A stretch of 64,000 nucleotides of DNA, taken from NCBI RefSeq assembly GCF_000217915.1, contig NZ_AFOZ01000014.1:186001-250000 (forward strand), read 5' to 3'. Both the position numbers and the translations under genes were made by a program. The notes beneath the pieces were generated by a model. It was not told the origin of the DNA. It was given only the letters and a program-made list of their open reading frames with translations, and did not search any database. This DNA is from Shewanella sp. HN-41 (lineage in GTDB: Bacteria; Pseudomonadota; Gammaproteobacteria; Enterobacterales; Shewanellaceae). Shown piece after piece: positions 37,259 to 46,730 of the stretch. The stretch's first letter is position 1, and each line of letters opens with the position of its first letter.

Positions 37259-38209
37259 CTATTGCTGCCAAGTCTCTACTAAGCCTTGGCTACTGATACT
37301 AACGACTTTATTGGTATCTCGAATTGCCACTGAGTATACAACGGCTCCTCGGTTTTGGCTGTTTTTAGTGAGTGCTACCTGCCATTTACCGATTTGTTTC
37401 CCCGTATCTCGTTGCCAGAGTATCACCTCTCTGGCGGGGGTGCCGGTCAATAGCTGGCTGTCTTGCTTAATAAAGCGTACCGCAGAGAAGTTCATTTGGC
37501 GACGTTTAATCTCTAATTGATTGAGTAGCTTACCGCTAGTGTTGTCCCAGATTTTCGCTTCATTAGTGCTACCATTGGTAAAACTTAGGCTGCCACTATC
37601 ATTGAGGGCAACTTTGGTGATTCGACTGCTTAAGGTCCAAGTGTGCAGGGGTTGTCCGGTTTGTGCCTGCCAGAGAATGGCCTGCATATCGTTAGATCCA
37701 GTCAAGGCGATGCGACCATCGGCTGAAAGGGCGACGCTATTTACTCGCTCTTTATGACCTAGAAATTTGATTAACGCTGTTTTGGCCGCATTTAACGACA
37801 TGACAGTTCCATCATTCAGCCCAATTAAGAGGGCGCCAGTATCGGCAACCGCGACGCTTTCGCCCGATGAGGGCAATGACCACCAACCTATGGATTTACC
37901 GTCGGCTATTGTCCATAGCGCAACTGAATCCCGGCTTAATGAAGCGGCAAATAGCCCATTGGGGGAGATGGCGGTGCTTGTGACACCTGTATTGATATCG
38001 CCATGTATCCATTGGTATTTTAATGTATGGGTGCTTAAATCCCAATATTGGACGCCCTCACTTTGAGTCGCAACCAAGGCGAATTGAGCATTACTCGAGA
38101 GGCTGGCACTATAACTAGGTCCAGTCGTGAGGACGCTAATATCATCGGCTTTGGGCTGGCAAGCAGTCAGAAAAATTGCACAAATTACCAGCAGTAGATT
38201 TTTCTTCAT
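37259..38209 (-). CDS. WD40-repeat lipoprotein
   Basis: 316 residues. Lipobox LTAC (Cys17). Six or seven WD-type blades are visible (GVQYWDLSTHTLKYQW, DSVALWTIADG, VNSVALSADGRIALTGSND, AKIWDNTSGKLL, VILWQRDTGKQIG), enough for a beta-propeller scaffold. Probably periplasmic face of a membrane. Partner unknown. Confidence 0.85.
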   Translation of the reverse strand: MKKNLLLVICAIFLTACQPKADDISVLTTGPSYSASLSSNAQFALVATQSEGVQYWDLSTHTLKYQWIHGDINTGVTSTAISPNGLFAASLSRDSVALWTIADGKSIGWWSLPSSGESVAVADTGALLIGLNDGTVMSLNAAKTALIKFLGHKERVNSVALSADGRIALTGSNDMQAILWQAQTGQPLHTWTLSSRITKVALNDSGSLSFTNGSTNEAKIWDNTSGKLLNQLEIKRRQMNFSAVRFIKQDSQLLTGTPAREVILWQRDTGKQIGKWQVALTKNSQNRGAVVYSVAIRDTNKVVSISSQGLVETWQQ

Positions 38210-38363
38210 GAACTTGCTCCTAAAGTTGGTGTCTCTAGTCTCGAGAGAGTGAGATTAATCACTGTTAACCCATAAAGAATCTAGTTGGTATAACTGAGAT
38301 AACTAGTATAAAGTTGTCGCGCTTAGGTTATTGTAACCGCTTGAGGATGCTGAGGAAGCTTTA

Positions 38364-39134
38364 ATGAAATCGATTTATAAATTATCGTTAGTTGCATTGG
38401 CTGTTATTGGCCTATCTGCTTGTAACCAAGAAGAAAAAGCAACAAACACAAGCGCAAATGTTGAATTAACGACAGAAGCCCAAAAAGAAGCATATAGTGT
38501 AGGCGCTTCAATCGGTCGTTACATGTCTGGCCATATCAAAGAGCAAGAAGAATTAGGCCTGCCAGTTGACCGCACTCTGATCGTTACAGGTTTTACTAAC
38601 GGTTTGAATGATCAACTGAAATTAACCGAAGAAGAAATGCAAACCATTCTTCAAGGTTTAGACAAGAAGTTAAACGACAAACGTCAAGAACAAGCTAAAG
38701 CCATTGCCGCGAAAAATGTTGAGGACGGTAAAAAGTTCCTCGAAGACAACAAGGCTAAACCTGGCGTAGTCACTACTGAATCGGGTCTGCAATACGAAGT
38801 GTTAACCCCTGGTTCTGGTGAAAAACCCGCAGCAGAAGACACTGTTGAAGTGGATTACGTAGGGACTTTAATCGACGGTACTGAATTCGACAGTTCATAC
38901 AAACGTGGTCAAACGGCTAAGTTCCCACTGAATCGCGTTATTCCAGGTTGGACCGAAGGCGTGCAATTAATGCCTGTGGGCGCTAAGTATAAGTTTGTTA
39001 TTCCTGCAAACTTAGCCTACGGTGACCGTGATACTGGCACTATTCCACCTAACTCAACACTGATTTTCGAAGTTGAATTGAAATCAGTTGAGAAGGCCCA
39101 AGCAGAGCCTGCCGTTGAACCTGCTAAAAAGTAA
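38364..39134 (+). CDS. fkpA: FKBP-type peptidyl-prolyl isomerase
   Basis: 256 residues. Signal with lipobox LSAC (Cys20), unlike the soluble FkpA of E. coli. An N-terminal helical dimerisation domain (~30-130) is followed by an FKBP domain with VEVDYVGTLIDGTEFDSSY, FPLNRVIPGWTEGVQLMPVG and IPANLAYGDR. It isomerises prolyl bonds and acts as a periplasmic chaperone. Divergent from the WD40 gene. Confidence 0.92.
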   Translation: MKSIYKLSLVALAVIGLSACNQEEKATNTSANVELTTEAQKEAYSVGASIGRYMSGHIKEQEELGLPVDRTLIVTGFTNGLNDQLKLTEEEMQTILQGLDKKLNDKRQEQAKAIAAKNVEDGKKFLEDNKAKPGVVTTESGLQYEVLTPGSGEKPAAEDTVEVDYVGTLIDGTEFDSSYKRGQTAKFPLNRVIPGWTEGVQLMPVGAKYKFVIPANLAYGDRDTGTIPPNSTLIFEVELKSVEKAQAEPAVEPAKK

Positions 39135-39171
39135 GAGATTAACTGCCGCATATAAGATGCAGCAATTGAAA

Positions 39172-39200
39172 TGCCGCTCCTAGTTGAGCGGTATTTTTTT
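39172..39200 (+). terminator. fkpA terminator
   Basis: CCGCTC-CTAGTT-GAGCGG followed by TATTTTTTT. Confidence 0.85.
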
Positions 39201-39696
39201 GTCTTGAAAATGCCGATTGTTTTAATGTGCTTAGCAAAGGTAGATACAGCAAGCCTCAGGTAACACAGATATGTTTAACCTTTAGATTTTATCTGACACG
39301 GTGAGTTATTTTATTTCAAAATAATGAATACATAGTTAAGTTTTAAATAAATCAATTGAGCTTTGTATGGGATTTTTTATATTTTATTTGGTACTTCGTT
39401 CTGAATAATATCATTAAAATATCACATTTAAATATTGTTGATTATTTGTTCGTTGACGGGAAGAAATTCAGTTTATATGTACTAGTCTTACTGGTTGTTT
39501 TTATTTGACTAATACTTTTGTTTTATACGCCTGTTCTGTAGTGTGAACAATTGACTGCATATAATCATTTACTCATCAATATGTTACATAGCCAATGTGA
39601 GATCTTGCCCTCTTTTTTTACGCTTACAACTCTGAAATAATCCGCCCGCACGTTAATAGAAGTTAGCGGCAATATTATAACAATGGGGTTGATGAT
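39201..39696. other. 500-bp AT-rich upstream region of exeM
   Basis: Strongly AT-rich, with no ORF or clear RNA fold recognised. It is long for a simple promoter, so several regulators or a long leader may act on exeM. Confidence 0.5.
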
Positions 39697-42309
39697 ATGG
39701 ATAATGTTAATAAGTTAACGGCTATTTCTTTAGCGGTTGCGGCAGCTTTACCTATGATGGCAAGCGCTGATGTGATGATTACCGAATATGTTGAAGGTAG
39801 CTCAAATAATAAAGCGATTGAACTGTATAACGGCGGCGATACGGTAATTGACCTCGCGGGTTATAAACTGGTTCGTTATAAAGATGGTGCAACAGATGCG
39901 TTAGATATGCAGGCCTTAGATGGCCAAACTATTGCGCCTAAATCTACTAAGGTTATTTTAAATTCCAGTGGTACTATTACTCTGGCTCAAGGTGTCGATA
40001 GTTTCTCTGGCACGTTAAGTTTTAACGGTGGCGATGCGGTTGCTTTAGTGAAAGATGGCGCCGTTGTCGATATTATTGGTGACGTGCCAACTCCAGCGGG
40101 TTGGGGGTTGGATGTTACCCTCAAGCGTAAACTTGACTCATTAGTGGCGAACACTGTCTTCAATTCTGTCCAGTGGGAACAATTACCAAAAGATACTTTT
40201 TCTGGCTTAGGTTCGTTAGACACACCAGCGGAGCCTGAAGTACCTGTTTTTAACTGCAGTGGTGCGAAAATAGTACCGATTTATCAAGTGCAAGGCGCGG
40301 GTGAGTCTAGCCCCTACGTTCCAGAAGGTGTATTTGAATCTGAAGCCGAAGTCACAGTGCGCGGCGTAGTGACTGCCCGTGGCGAAAGCTTATTTAAAGG
40401 TTTTTATCTACAAGAAGTGAAAGGTGATAACTCACCGTATACCTCTGATGGTGTGTTTGTTTTCCTCGGTGAAGCTGCGCCTGAAGCGATTCAACCAGGA
40501 GTTGAAGTCTGCGTACAAGGTAAGGTGAAGGAATATTTCGGTCTAACCCAAATTGATATAAAAACCGACAAGAAATTTGAGGTCGGTACTAAGGGAGAAG
40601 TCCCCGTTGTCGCGCCTTTCTATGTCGCCGATGGCGAAACCTTAGCGCAAGCACTAGAGCGTTATGAAGGCATGAATGTGGCTTTAGATGCGGGCAGCGA
40701 TCTTAAGATCAGCCGTACCTTCAGCTATGATTACGCTGGCCGTCGCAACAACATGTTAGTGTCTTATAAAGAACCGCTAATGAAGTCAACACAGCTGTAT
40801 CCCGCGCTTTCTCCCGAAGCGATTGCCTTAGTCAAATCTAACCTAGCTAACCAACTCTTTATCGAGTCTGATTACAAACCTGCTGATGGCGTTATTCCAT
40901 ACTTCCCTGATTTTAATGTGGAAACAGGTTATATCCGCGTGGGTGACCAACTGACTAACCTGCAGGGTGTGATTGGTTACAGCTACGGTGCCTATCGTTT
41001 AGTGGCAACTAACACTATTACCGCGGGGGATTTCATTCGTGGTGACGACAGAACCGATGCGCCAAGCGTAGCAACTAAGGGCGATCTGCGGGTTGCCAGC
41101 TTTAACGTATTGAACTTCTTCAACGATGTCGTTGGCGGCGATACTAACCCTTCAGGTAGCAACCGTGGTGCATTGACCGAAGAGGAAATGCTGTTACAAC
41201 GCACCAAAATTGTCAGTGCCATTACCGCTATGAATGCCGATATTGTCGGTTTGATGGAAATCGCTAACAATGGCTTTGGCGAAAAGAGCGCGATTAAAAA
41301 CTTAGTCGATGCGTTAAACGAGAAGCAAACGCCTGAAAATGCGTATAGTTTTGTTGAGCTCGCCGATGACGACAAGTATGACGGCAAGTACTTTGGCTCC
41401 GATGCGATCACTGTGGGCATGTTATACCGTGGCGGCAAAGTGACCTTAGCGGGTGCGGCGCAAGCTATCGATACTCCCGAGCAACATGCCAGTGCTGGCA
41501 GCGTGACTCGTACTAAAGATGGCAAAACGGAGACTAACCCAGGTAACGATGCTTACCAACGCCACAGCTTAGCGCAAACCTTTAAGATCCATGACGAATC
41601 CCTGACGGTAGTCGTTAATCACTTGAAATCGAAAGGCTCAGGCTGTTTAGAGGATTGGGCTAACTTTGAAGATAAGACAGATCCTGCCGATCAACAGGGC
41701 AAGTGTAATGCCTTCCGTGTATCTGCAGCCAAAGTCTTGGGTGAAGCGCTAAAAGATGTGAAGGGCGATTTACTGGTTATCGGTGATATGAATGCCTATG
41801 GCATGGAAGATCCTATCCGTGTGCTGACCGATTTTGATGCGAGCAAGTCAGATCGCGACATCATGACAGCCTCTTGGACGACGCTCGATGGCAGAGTGTT
41901 TGAACGCCAAGGCAGCAAGATTGAGAAGGGTTATGGCCTAATCAACTTAAACACTAAGGCACACGGCGCAGGCACTTATTCCTACAGCTATAACGGCGAG
42001 TTAGGTAACTTAGACCACGCTTTAGCCAATGCTAGCCTAGCCAAACGTTTAGTGGATATTGAAGATTGGCATATCAACTCGGTGGAATCGAACCTGTTTG
42101 AATACGGCAAGAAATTCTCTGGTGATTTAGCTAAATCTGAAAATGCCTTCTCGGCCTCGGATCACGATCCTGTGATTGTCGCCCTGAGTTACCCTGCGCC
42201 AGTTGAACCCCCTAAGCCAGAACCTAAACCTAAGGATGATGGCGGTGCACTGGGCTATTTAGGCTTAGCACTGATGTCCTTGTTTGGCTTACAACGTCGT
42301 CGCCGTTAA
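39697..42309 (+). CDS. exeM: extracellular nuclease ExeM-like, GlyGly-CTERM
   Basis: 870 residues. Signal peptide ending SA-DV. A lamin-tail domain (~22-120: ITEYVEGSSNNKAIELYNG), an OB-fold region (~200-290) and an endonuclease/exonuclease/phosphatase domain (~460-825) with DLRVASFNVLNFF, GLMEIANNG, VVNHLKSKG, VIGDMNAYG and catalytic SASDHDPVI. The tail DDGGALGYLGLALMSLFG plus RRRR is a GlyGly-CTERM signal. ExeM of S. oneidensis is an exported DNase involved in extracellular DNA use and biofilm (established). It is one of two GlyGly-CTERM proteins in the window. Confidence 0.92.
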   Translation: MDNVNKLTAISLAVAAALPMMASADVMITEYVEGSSNNKAIELYNGGDTVIDLAGYKLVRYKDGATDALDMQALDGQTIAPKSTKVILNSSGTITLAQGVDSFSGTLSFNGGDAVALVKDGAVVDIIGDVPTPAGWGLDVTLKRKLDSLVANTVFNSVQWEQLPKDTFSGLGSLDTPAEPEVPVFNCSGAKIVPIYQVQGAGESSPYVPEGVFESEAEVTVRGVVTARGESLFKGFYLQEVKGDNSPYTSDGVFVFLGEAAPEAIQPGVEVCVQGKVKEYFGLTQIDIKTDKKFEVGTKGEVPVVAPFYVADGETLAQALERYEGMNVALDAGSDLKISRTFSYDYAGRRNNMLVSYKEPLMKSTQLYPALSPEAIALVKSNLANQLFIESDYKPADGVIPYFPDFNVETGYIRVGDQLTNLQGVIGYSYGAYRLVATNTITAGDFIRGDDRTDAPSVATKGDLRVASFNVLNFFNDVVGGDTNPSGSNRGALTEEEMLLQRTKIVSAITAMNADIVGLMEIANNGFGEKSAIKNLVDALNEKQTPENAYSFVELADDDKYDGKYFGSDAITVGMLYRGGKVTLAGAAQAIDTPEQHASAGSVTRTKDGKTETNPGNDAYQRHSLAQTFKIHDESLTVVVNHLKSKGSGCLEDWANFEDKTDPADQQGKCNAFRVSAAKVLGEALKDVKGDLLVIGDMNAYGMEDPIRVLTDFDASKSDRDIMTASWTTLDGRVFERQGSKIEKGYGLINLNTKAHGAGTYSYSYNGELGNLDHALANASLAKRLVDIEDWHINSVESNLFEYGKKFSGDLAKSENAFSASDHDPVIVALSYPAPVEPPKPEPKPKDDGGALGYLGLALMSLFGLQRRRR

Positions 42310-42358
42310 TTCAACAGTTTGATCATCACAAAGAAAATTTGTGAACTAAACTGAGAGC

Positions 42359-42387
42359 AAAGGGATGGTTAACCATCCCTTTTTTAT
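42359..42387 (+). terminator. exeM terminator
   Basis: A perfect 20-bp palindrome AGGGATGGTTAACCATCCCT followed by a T-run. Confidence 0.88.
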
Positions 42388-42412
42388 GCTTTGTACTTAA
42401 CGGGGGGAATAT

Positions 42413-42865
42413 ATGATCGCCACGGCTTCTTATCCCATGGAAGGTGCGAAAGCACCCATGTGGTTTTATTTTGTCGCAACCTTTAGTTTATTGTGGAATA
42501 TCATGGGGTTCTTGGCATTTGTTATTCAAATGACGATAACGCCGGAAGCGATGACGCAGATGAGCCCTGATCAAATCAAGCTCTATGAATCTACACCGGG
42601 ATGGGTTGATCTTGTTTTTGGCTTTGCAGTGGTATCCGGGGTACTAGGATGTTTGTTGTTAATTTTGAAAAAAGCCTTATCTTATAAAGTATTATTGGCA
42701 TCACTTATCGCAGTGTTAATGCAAATGGGTTATGTATTCGGTATTCAGCAAGCCGCCGTTGTCCTAGGGAGTGGCAGTCTTATTATGCCGAGTGTCGTGA
42801 TCCTTTGGGGCATTTTTCTCGTCTGGTTTAGCCATTTTTGCATCACTAAACGGTGGTTAACCTAA
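42413..42865 (+). CDS. small four-helix membrane protein
   Basis: 150 residues with four hydrophobic segments (residues ~15-40, 62-85, 90-112, 117-140). GGGGG precedes the ATG. No catalytic motif. Function unknown; homologues are sometimes labelled sugar transporter without evidence I can see here. Confidence 0.7.
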   Translation: MIATASYPMEGAKAPMWFYFVATFSLLWNIMGFLAFVIQMTITPEAMTQMSPDQIKLYESTPGWVDLVFGFAVVSGVLGCLLLILKKALSYKVLLASLIAVLMQMGYVFGIQQAAVVLGSGSLIMPSVVILWGIFLVWFSHFCITKRWLT

Positions 42866-42959
42866 ATGGATTTTGGTTTGATTTAGCTCTTGTGAATCTA
42901 TTGAACTTCATCCAGTTCCCAGTAAACTGCTCATTGGTTTTATTTACTAGGATGTTGAA

Positions 42960-43397
42960 ATGAGTATTTGGTTTAGACCTGTAACCTTAGAAGATTGCGC
43001 ACGTTTAGATGCTGGAATGGGCGGTAAAGGCACATTAATGCAGACCTTAGGGATTGAGATCAGCGAAATTGGCGATGATTATATGAAGGCCACTATGCCA
43101 GCCAGTCCTGCGGTACATAACCCACTAGGCATAGTACATGGCGGCGCGAATGTTGCTCTTGCCGAAACCGTTGCCAGCTATGCGGCCAATTTTGCAGTGG
43201 ATTTTGAGCAGTACTATTGTGTCGGACAAGAGATTAATGCCAATCATCTAAGAGCTTCCCGTAATGGGGTGTTAACTGCCACGGCTAAACCCATCCATTT
43301 AGGGAAACGCAGTTCGGTATGGGAAGTGTTAATCCATAACAGCGCCGGTGAATTGACTTGTATTTCACGGATGACGGCGGCTGTTGTTAAACGCTAA
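42960..43397 (+). CDS. hotdog-fold thioesterase, PaaI/YdiI-like
   Basis: 145 residues with the hotdog signature: HNPLGIVHGGANVALAETVA contains the catalytic Glu on the central helix. Layout and length match YdiI/MenI and PaaI acyl-CoA thioesterases. Substrate not determined; a DHNA-CoA role in menaquinone synthesis is possible but unproven. Confidence 0.82.
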   Translation: MSIWFRPVTLEDCARLDAGMGGKGTLMQTLGIEISEIGDDYMKATMPASPAVHNPLGIVHGGANVALAETVASYAANFAVDFEQYYCVGQEINANHLRASRNGVLTATAKPIHLGKRSSVWEVLIHNSAGELTCISRMTAAVVKR

Positions 43398-43479
43398 ATG
43401 TAATGAAATAGCCTATTTCCTGTGGTGTAAATGGCGTGTCAATCGTTTGATTTCAATAGCATATTAATAAGGATGGGAT

Positions 43480-43722
43480 ATGGATAACGCGACAATTTGG
43501 GAATGGGTTGGTTATTTAGCGTCTGTGGTCGTCGCAATATCATTGATGATGTCAAACATCAAAAAACTGCGCTGGTGGAACCTCATCGGTGCGGCTTTAT
43601 TTGTGGCTTACGGCGTGGCAATAGGGGCTTATCCTGTTGCCTTAGTTAACTTTTTTATCGTACTGATTGACACTTATTATCTGGTTAAGCTTTACCGCGA
43701 AGCCGACTTACCCGCCAGTTAA
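43480..43722 (+). CDS. small membrane protein, YgjV-like
   Basis: 80 residues with three hydrophobic segments (GYLASVVVAISLMMSNIKKL, WWNLIGAALFVAYGVAIGAY, VALVNFFIVLIDTYYLVKLY), the pattern of the YgjV/PnuC-like half-repeat. Function unknown. Confidence 0.65.
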   Translation: MDNATIWEWVGYLASVVVAISLMMSNIKKLRWWNLIGAALFVAYGVAIGAYPVALVNFFIVLIDTYYLVKLYREADLPAS

Positions 43723-43866
43723 TGACAATGCCTCATTTTTCTCCGCTTTATCGCAGCGAGCAGCCATTGGGATTTTCAACCGCATCTTAAGTGATGTGAG
43801 CGGATCATTGGCTGTGAGTCCACCTAATCGTTTACCTGCCTTGCTAACTCATTCTTAATCCTTTTT

Positions 43867-43918
43867 ATAGATTACATAAATCTAGTTTAATCGTTTTATT
43901 CTCGAACGATAATTATCT
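43867..43918 (+). promoter_or_regulatory. nested inverted repeats upstream of katB
   Basis: TAGATT-ACATA-AATCTA (43868-43884), TCGTT...AACGA (43891-43909) and GATAATTATC (43908-43917) lie 50-100 bp before the leader ORF. ATAG-type spacing partly resembles OxyR sites and GATAATTATC partly a Fur half. Peroxide control of katB would be expected from family knowledge; the sites themselves are only candidates. Confidence 0.4.
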
Positions 43919-43963
43919 ATTCTTGCTCCATCAACAAAACGTTGTCCGCCAAGGAGATAAGCC

Positions 43964-44017
43964 ATGGCCACCATTTACGATTTAATTGAATCTTGGGTTA
44001 ACACCAATCAAGAATGA
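43964..44017 (+). CDS. 17-residue leader ORF before katB
   Basis: ATG 43964 has a near-perfect AAGGAG at 6-nt spacing and encodes MATIYDLIESWVNTNQE. Its stop lies 10 bp before the katB ATG, and the katB ribosome-binding site GAGGAG overlaps the leader's stop codon. This arrangement suggests translational coupling or a short regulatory or functional peptide. No codon bias pointing to attenuation is seen. Confidence 0.6.
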   Translation: MATIYDLIESWVNTNQE

Positions 44018-44027
44018 GGAGCAAGCT

Positions 44028-45488
44028 ATGAGCCAACAATATTTAACAAGCCAAAACGGCGCCCCTGTCGCCGACGATCAAAACTCATTGTCAGCAGGTG
44101 AACGTGGTCCTTTATTACTGCAAGATTGGCATCTAATTGAAAAATTAGCGCATTTCAACCGTGAGCGTATCCCTGAGCGTATCGTGCATGCCAAAGGCAC
44201 TGGGGTTTACGGCACATTTACCCTGACCAAAGATTTAAGCGATTACACCATTGCCGACCATTTCAATGGCGTTGGTAAGCAAACTGAAACCTTTATTCGT
44301 TTCTCGACCGTAGGTGGCGAAATGGGCTCTGCCGATGCCGAGCGCGATCCACGCGGTTTTGGTTTACGTTTCTACACGGCACGCGGTAATCACGATATTG
44401 TGGGTAACAACACCCCGACTTTCTTCCTGCGTGACGGGATTAAGTTCCCTGATTTTATCCATACGCAAAAGCGCAACCCATTGACTAATCTTAAAGATCC
44501 ACAAGCAATGTGGGACTTCTGGTCATTAAACCCTGAAGCTATGCATCAAGTGACCATTTTGATGTCGGATCGCGGTATTCCGGCCAATTACCGCCAAATG
44601 CACGGTTATGGTTCGCATACCTTCTCTTTCTGGAATGCGAAGGGGGAGCGTTTCTGGGTGAAGTTCCACTTTAAATCACAGCAAGGGGTGGTGAACTTAA
44701 CTAACGAACAGGCTGATAAATTAAAAGGGATCGATCCCGATTCATCGCAGCGCGATATGGTGGTGGCGATCACCGATGGTAACTTCCCGCGTTGGGCTGT
44801 TAACGTGCAGATCATGCCTGAGGCCGATGCCAACACTTATCGTATCAACCCATTTGATTTAACGAAGGTTTGGCCGCATAGCGACTATCCGTTAATTGAG
44901 ATTGGGGTGTTAGAGCTGAACCGTTTACCACAAAACTACTTTGCCGAAGTTGAGCAAGTGGCATTGGCGCCAAGCAATTTGGTTCCTGGGGTTGGGGCTT
45001 CACCAGACAAGATGTTGCAGGCACGTTTATTTGCCTATGCCGATGCCCAGCGTTACCGCATCGGGGCGAATTACAACCAGTTACCCGTAAACTGCCCACA
45101 TGCGGCTAAGGCAAACCATCATCAACGTGCGGGTGCGATGGCGGGCACACAATGCCCTTACCATGGTAGTCAAACGGGTGGTGACGCGTCAGCAAACTAT
45201 GGCCCGAACAGCACAGCGGATGCCTTGGTGGAACCAGCAAACTTTGCCGAACCACCGCTGCGTTTAGAGGGCGAAGCGGCACGTTACAGCCGTTACAATC
45301 AGGATGATTACACCCAAGCGGGTAATCTGTACCGCATCTTCAGCGAAGATGAGAAAGCACGCTTAGTGGCAACCATTTCTGGCTCACTCAGTCAGGTGAG
45401 TTTAGATGTACAACAACGCATGTTGGCACATTTCCAAAAGGCCGATACGGATTACGGCCAAAGGATCAAAACCGCACTGGGGTTATAA
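44028..45488 (+). CDS. katB: heme catalase KatB
   Basis: 486 residues, a small-subunit monofunctional catalase. The active-site region RFSTVGGEMGSADAERDPRG and the proximal heme ligand region RLFAYADAQRYRIG (Tyr near residue 340) are intact, as are FFLRDGIKFPDFIHTQKR and the Asn of VGNNTP. It breaks down H2O2 in the cytosol. ATG 44028 follows GAGGAGC; the frame runs upstream but the leader ORF occupies that stretch. Confidence 0.94.
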   Translation: MSQQYLTSQNGAPVADDQNSLSAGERGPLLLQDWHLIEKLAHFNRERIPERIVHAKGTGVYGTFTLTKDLSDYTIADHFNGVGKQTETFIRFSTVGGEMGSADAERDPRGFGLRFYTARGNHDIVGNNTPTFFLRDGIKFPDFIHTQKRNPLTNLKDPQAMWDFWSLNPEAMHQVTILMSDRGIPANYRQMHGYGSHTFSFWNAKGERFWVKFHFKSQQGVVNLTNEQADKLKGIDPDSSQRDMVVAITDGNFPRWAVNVQIMPEADANTYRINPFDLTKVWPHSDYPLIEIGVLELNRLPQNYFAEVEQVALAPSNLVPGVGASPDKMLQARLFAYADAQRYRIGANYNQLPVNCPHAAKANHHQRAGAMAGTQCPYHGSQTGGDASANYGPNSTADALVEPANFAEPPLRLEGEAARYSRYNQDDYTQAGNLYRIFSEDEKARLVATISGSLSQVSLDVQQRMLAHFQKADTDYGQRIKTALGL

Positions 45489-45511
45489 GTTAATCAGTCA
45501 GACGCTATAAA

Positions 45512-45540
45512 AAAGGCCAGTGTTATCACTGGCCTTTGGT
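45512..45540. terminator. bidirectional terminator katB / GDT1 gene
   Basis: AAAGGCCAGTG-TTAT-CACTGGCCTTT, an 11-bp stem with A-run left, between convergent genes. Confidence 0.9.
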
Positions 45541-45562
45541 TTATCCAAACTTAATCAACTCG

Positions 45563-46117
45563 TTAAAACACTAGCGTTGCAACGCCTAAGAATGCGAACA
45601 ATACAGCGCAGCCACGGTGTATCCATTGCATAGGTAATTTTTCGGCACTGAAATGGCCTGCGATCACTACGGGTACATTGGCAAGCAGCATGCCTAAGGT
45701 CGTGCCCGCAACCACCATAGTTAATGAATCGTATTTTGCGGCTAATACGACAGTCGCGATCTGAGTCTTGTCGCCCATTTCGGCGATAAAGAACAGAATA
45801 AAGGTCGCGACAAAAGGCCCCATCTTGTAGAAACGGCTCTCTTCGGCATCGACTTTATCGGGGATTAACACCCAAAGGGCAATTGCGAAGAAAGATGCGG
45901 CCACCAAATAACGTGCTACATCTGGGCTGACCCAGTTAATTGCCCATTGGCCAATCCAAGCTGCGGCAAAATGGTTGAATAGTGTCGACAGCAAAATACC
46001 TAAAATAATGGCAGTTTTATTTTTAAATCTTGCGGCGAGCAATAGTGCAAGTAATTGAGTTTTATCACCAATTTCGGCAATGGCAACCGTAAAGGTTGAG
46101 GAGAGTAGAGCTTCCAA
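45563..46117 (-). CDS. TMEM165/GDT1 (UPF0016) family manganese exporter
   Basis: 184 residues with six helices in two halves, each carrying the family motif: EIGDKTQLLALLLA (residues ~11-24) and EMGDKTQIATVVLAA (~110-124). Bacterial members export Mn2+ (MneA of Vibrio). The TTG start has AAAGGA 7 nt upstream. The leader carries a yybP-ykoY Mn2+ riboswitch, which strongly supports the manganese role. Confidence 0.9.
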   Translation of the reverse strand: MEALLSSTFTVAIAEIGDKTQLLALLLAARFKNKTAIILGILLSTLFNHFAAAWIGQWAINWVSPDVARYLVAASFFAIALWVLIPDKVDAEESRFYKMGPFVATFILFFIAEMGDKTQIATVVLAAKYDSLTMVVAGTTLGMLLANVPVVIAGHFSAEKLPMQWIHRGCAVLFAFLGVATLVF

Positions 46118-46123
46118 GTGTGA

Positions 46124-46310
46124 TCCTTTAGGGGTGGTTAAGACATAAGCACAATAAACCGTCCACCCCTAGGTGCAGTCATTGTGCTCAGGTCTTGCTG
46201 GGCAAATCGATGATTTGCTGTGAACACCATGGCGTGTGGCCAAGTATGTTGATGTTCACCCTAGATGACGATGGTTCGACATCCAGTTAGCTACTCCCCC
46301 GAAGCGAGGT
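46124..46310 (-). ncRNA. yybP-ykoY manganese riboswitch
   Basis: On the minus strand the leader contains GGGGGAGTAGCTAAC, then GAACATCAACATACTTGGCC and CCAGCAAGACCTGAGCAC, the conserved blocks of the yybP-ykoY aptamer. Downstream, AGGGGTGG (46163-46170) can pair with CCACCCCT (46130-46137), directly before the AAAGGA ribosome-binding site of the GDT1 gene. Expression is therefore probably switched at translation by Mn2+. No T-run follows the hairpin. Confidence 0.85.
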
Positions 46311-46518
46311 GGGCATTATACCTAAGTGAAAGTCGGTTTCAAGCACGAGTTTATTACAGTAGGCATGAATGTTTGACGGGTGTCAGAATAATACCGCGCG
46401 ACATTCTGTAATTATATGAATATAAATGAATTAATTTTTGACAGCGCTGTCTTTTGTTGCTAATTTAGCCAGGTCATTGCTACTCGATTACATACTATTA
46501 ACTCGTAGTGATTCGATG

Positions 46519-46623
46519 ACACCTACTGTATTTGGCAAACTAATTGAAAAGTTAGGACGCAAAGCTTCCGGTCTAAGGTTGTAAAGGGATTTTTTAGTGA
46601 ACTAAGATAGCGGAGTTGCCGCA
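46519..46623 (+). ncRNA. cyclic di-GMP-I (GEMM) riboswitch upstream of gbpA
   Basis: TTTGGCAAACTAATTGAAAA followed by GTTAGGACGCAAAGCTTCC and GGTCTAAGG carries the GEMM-I core, GAAA tetraloop and receptor-like CTAAG. The following TAGCGGAGTTGCCG resembles the region after the Vibrio cholerae aptamer. It sits ~110-210 bp before the gbpA start; gbpA of V. cholerae is also preceded by a GEMM riboswitch (established). Confidence 0.9.
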
Positions 46624-46730
46624 GAATTCGATTTCTGTGAAAGATAAACGACTGCTGTTTAATGCTGTTGTTTGCCCAAATACCACTTTTATACCTAAGC
46701 CCAAGCCAATACTGGCGAAGAGGGCTGCAA

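Noticed and set aside
43867-43918. Definite OxyR operator for katB
   Set aside because: Only the first ATAG half fits the ATAG-N7-CTAT pattern; kept as a low-confidence inverted-repeat region.
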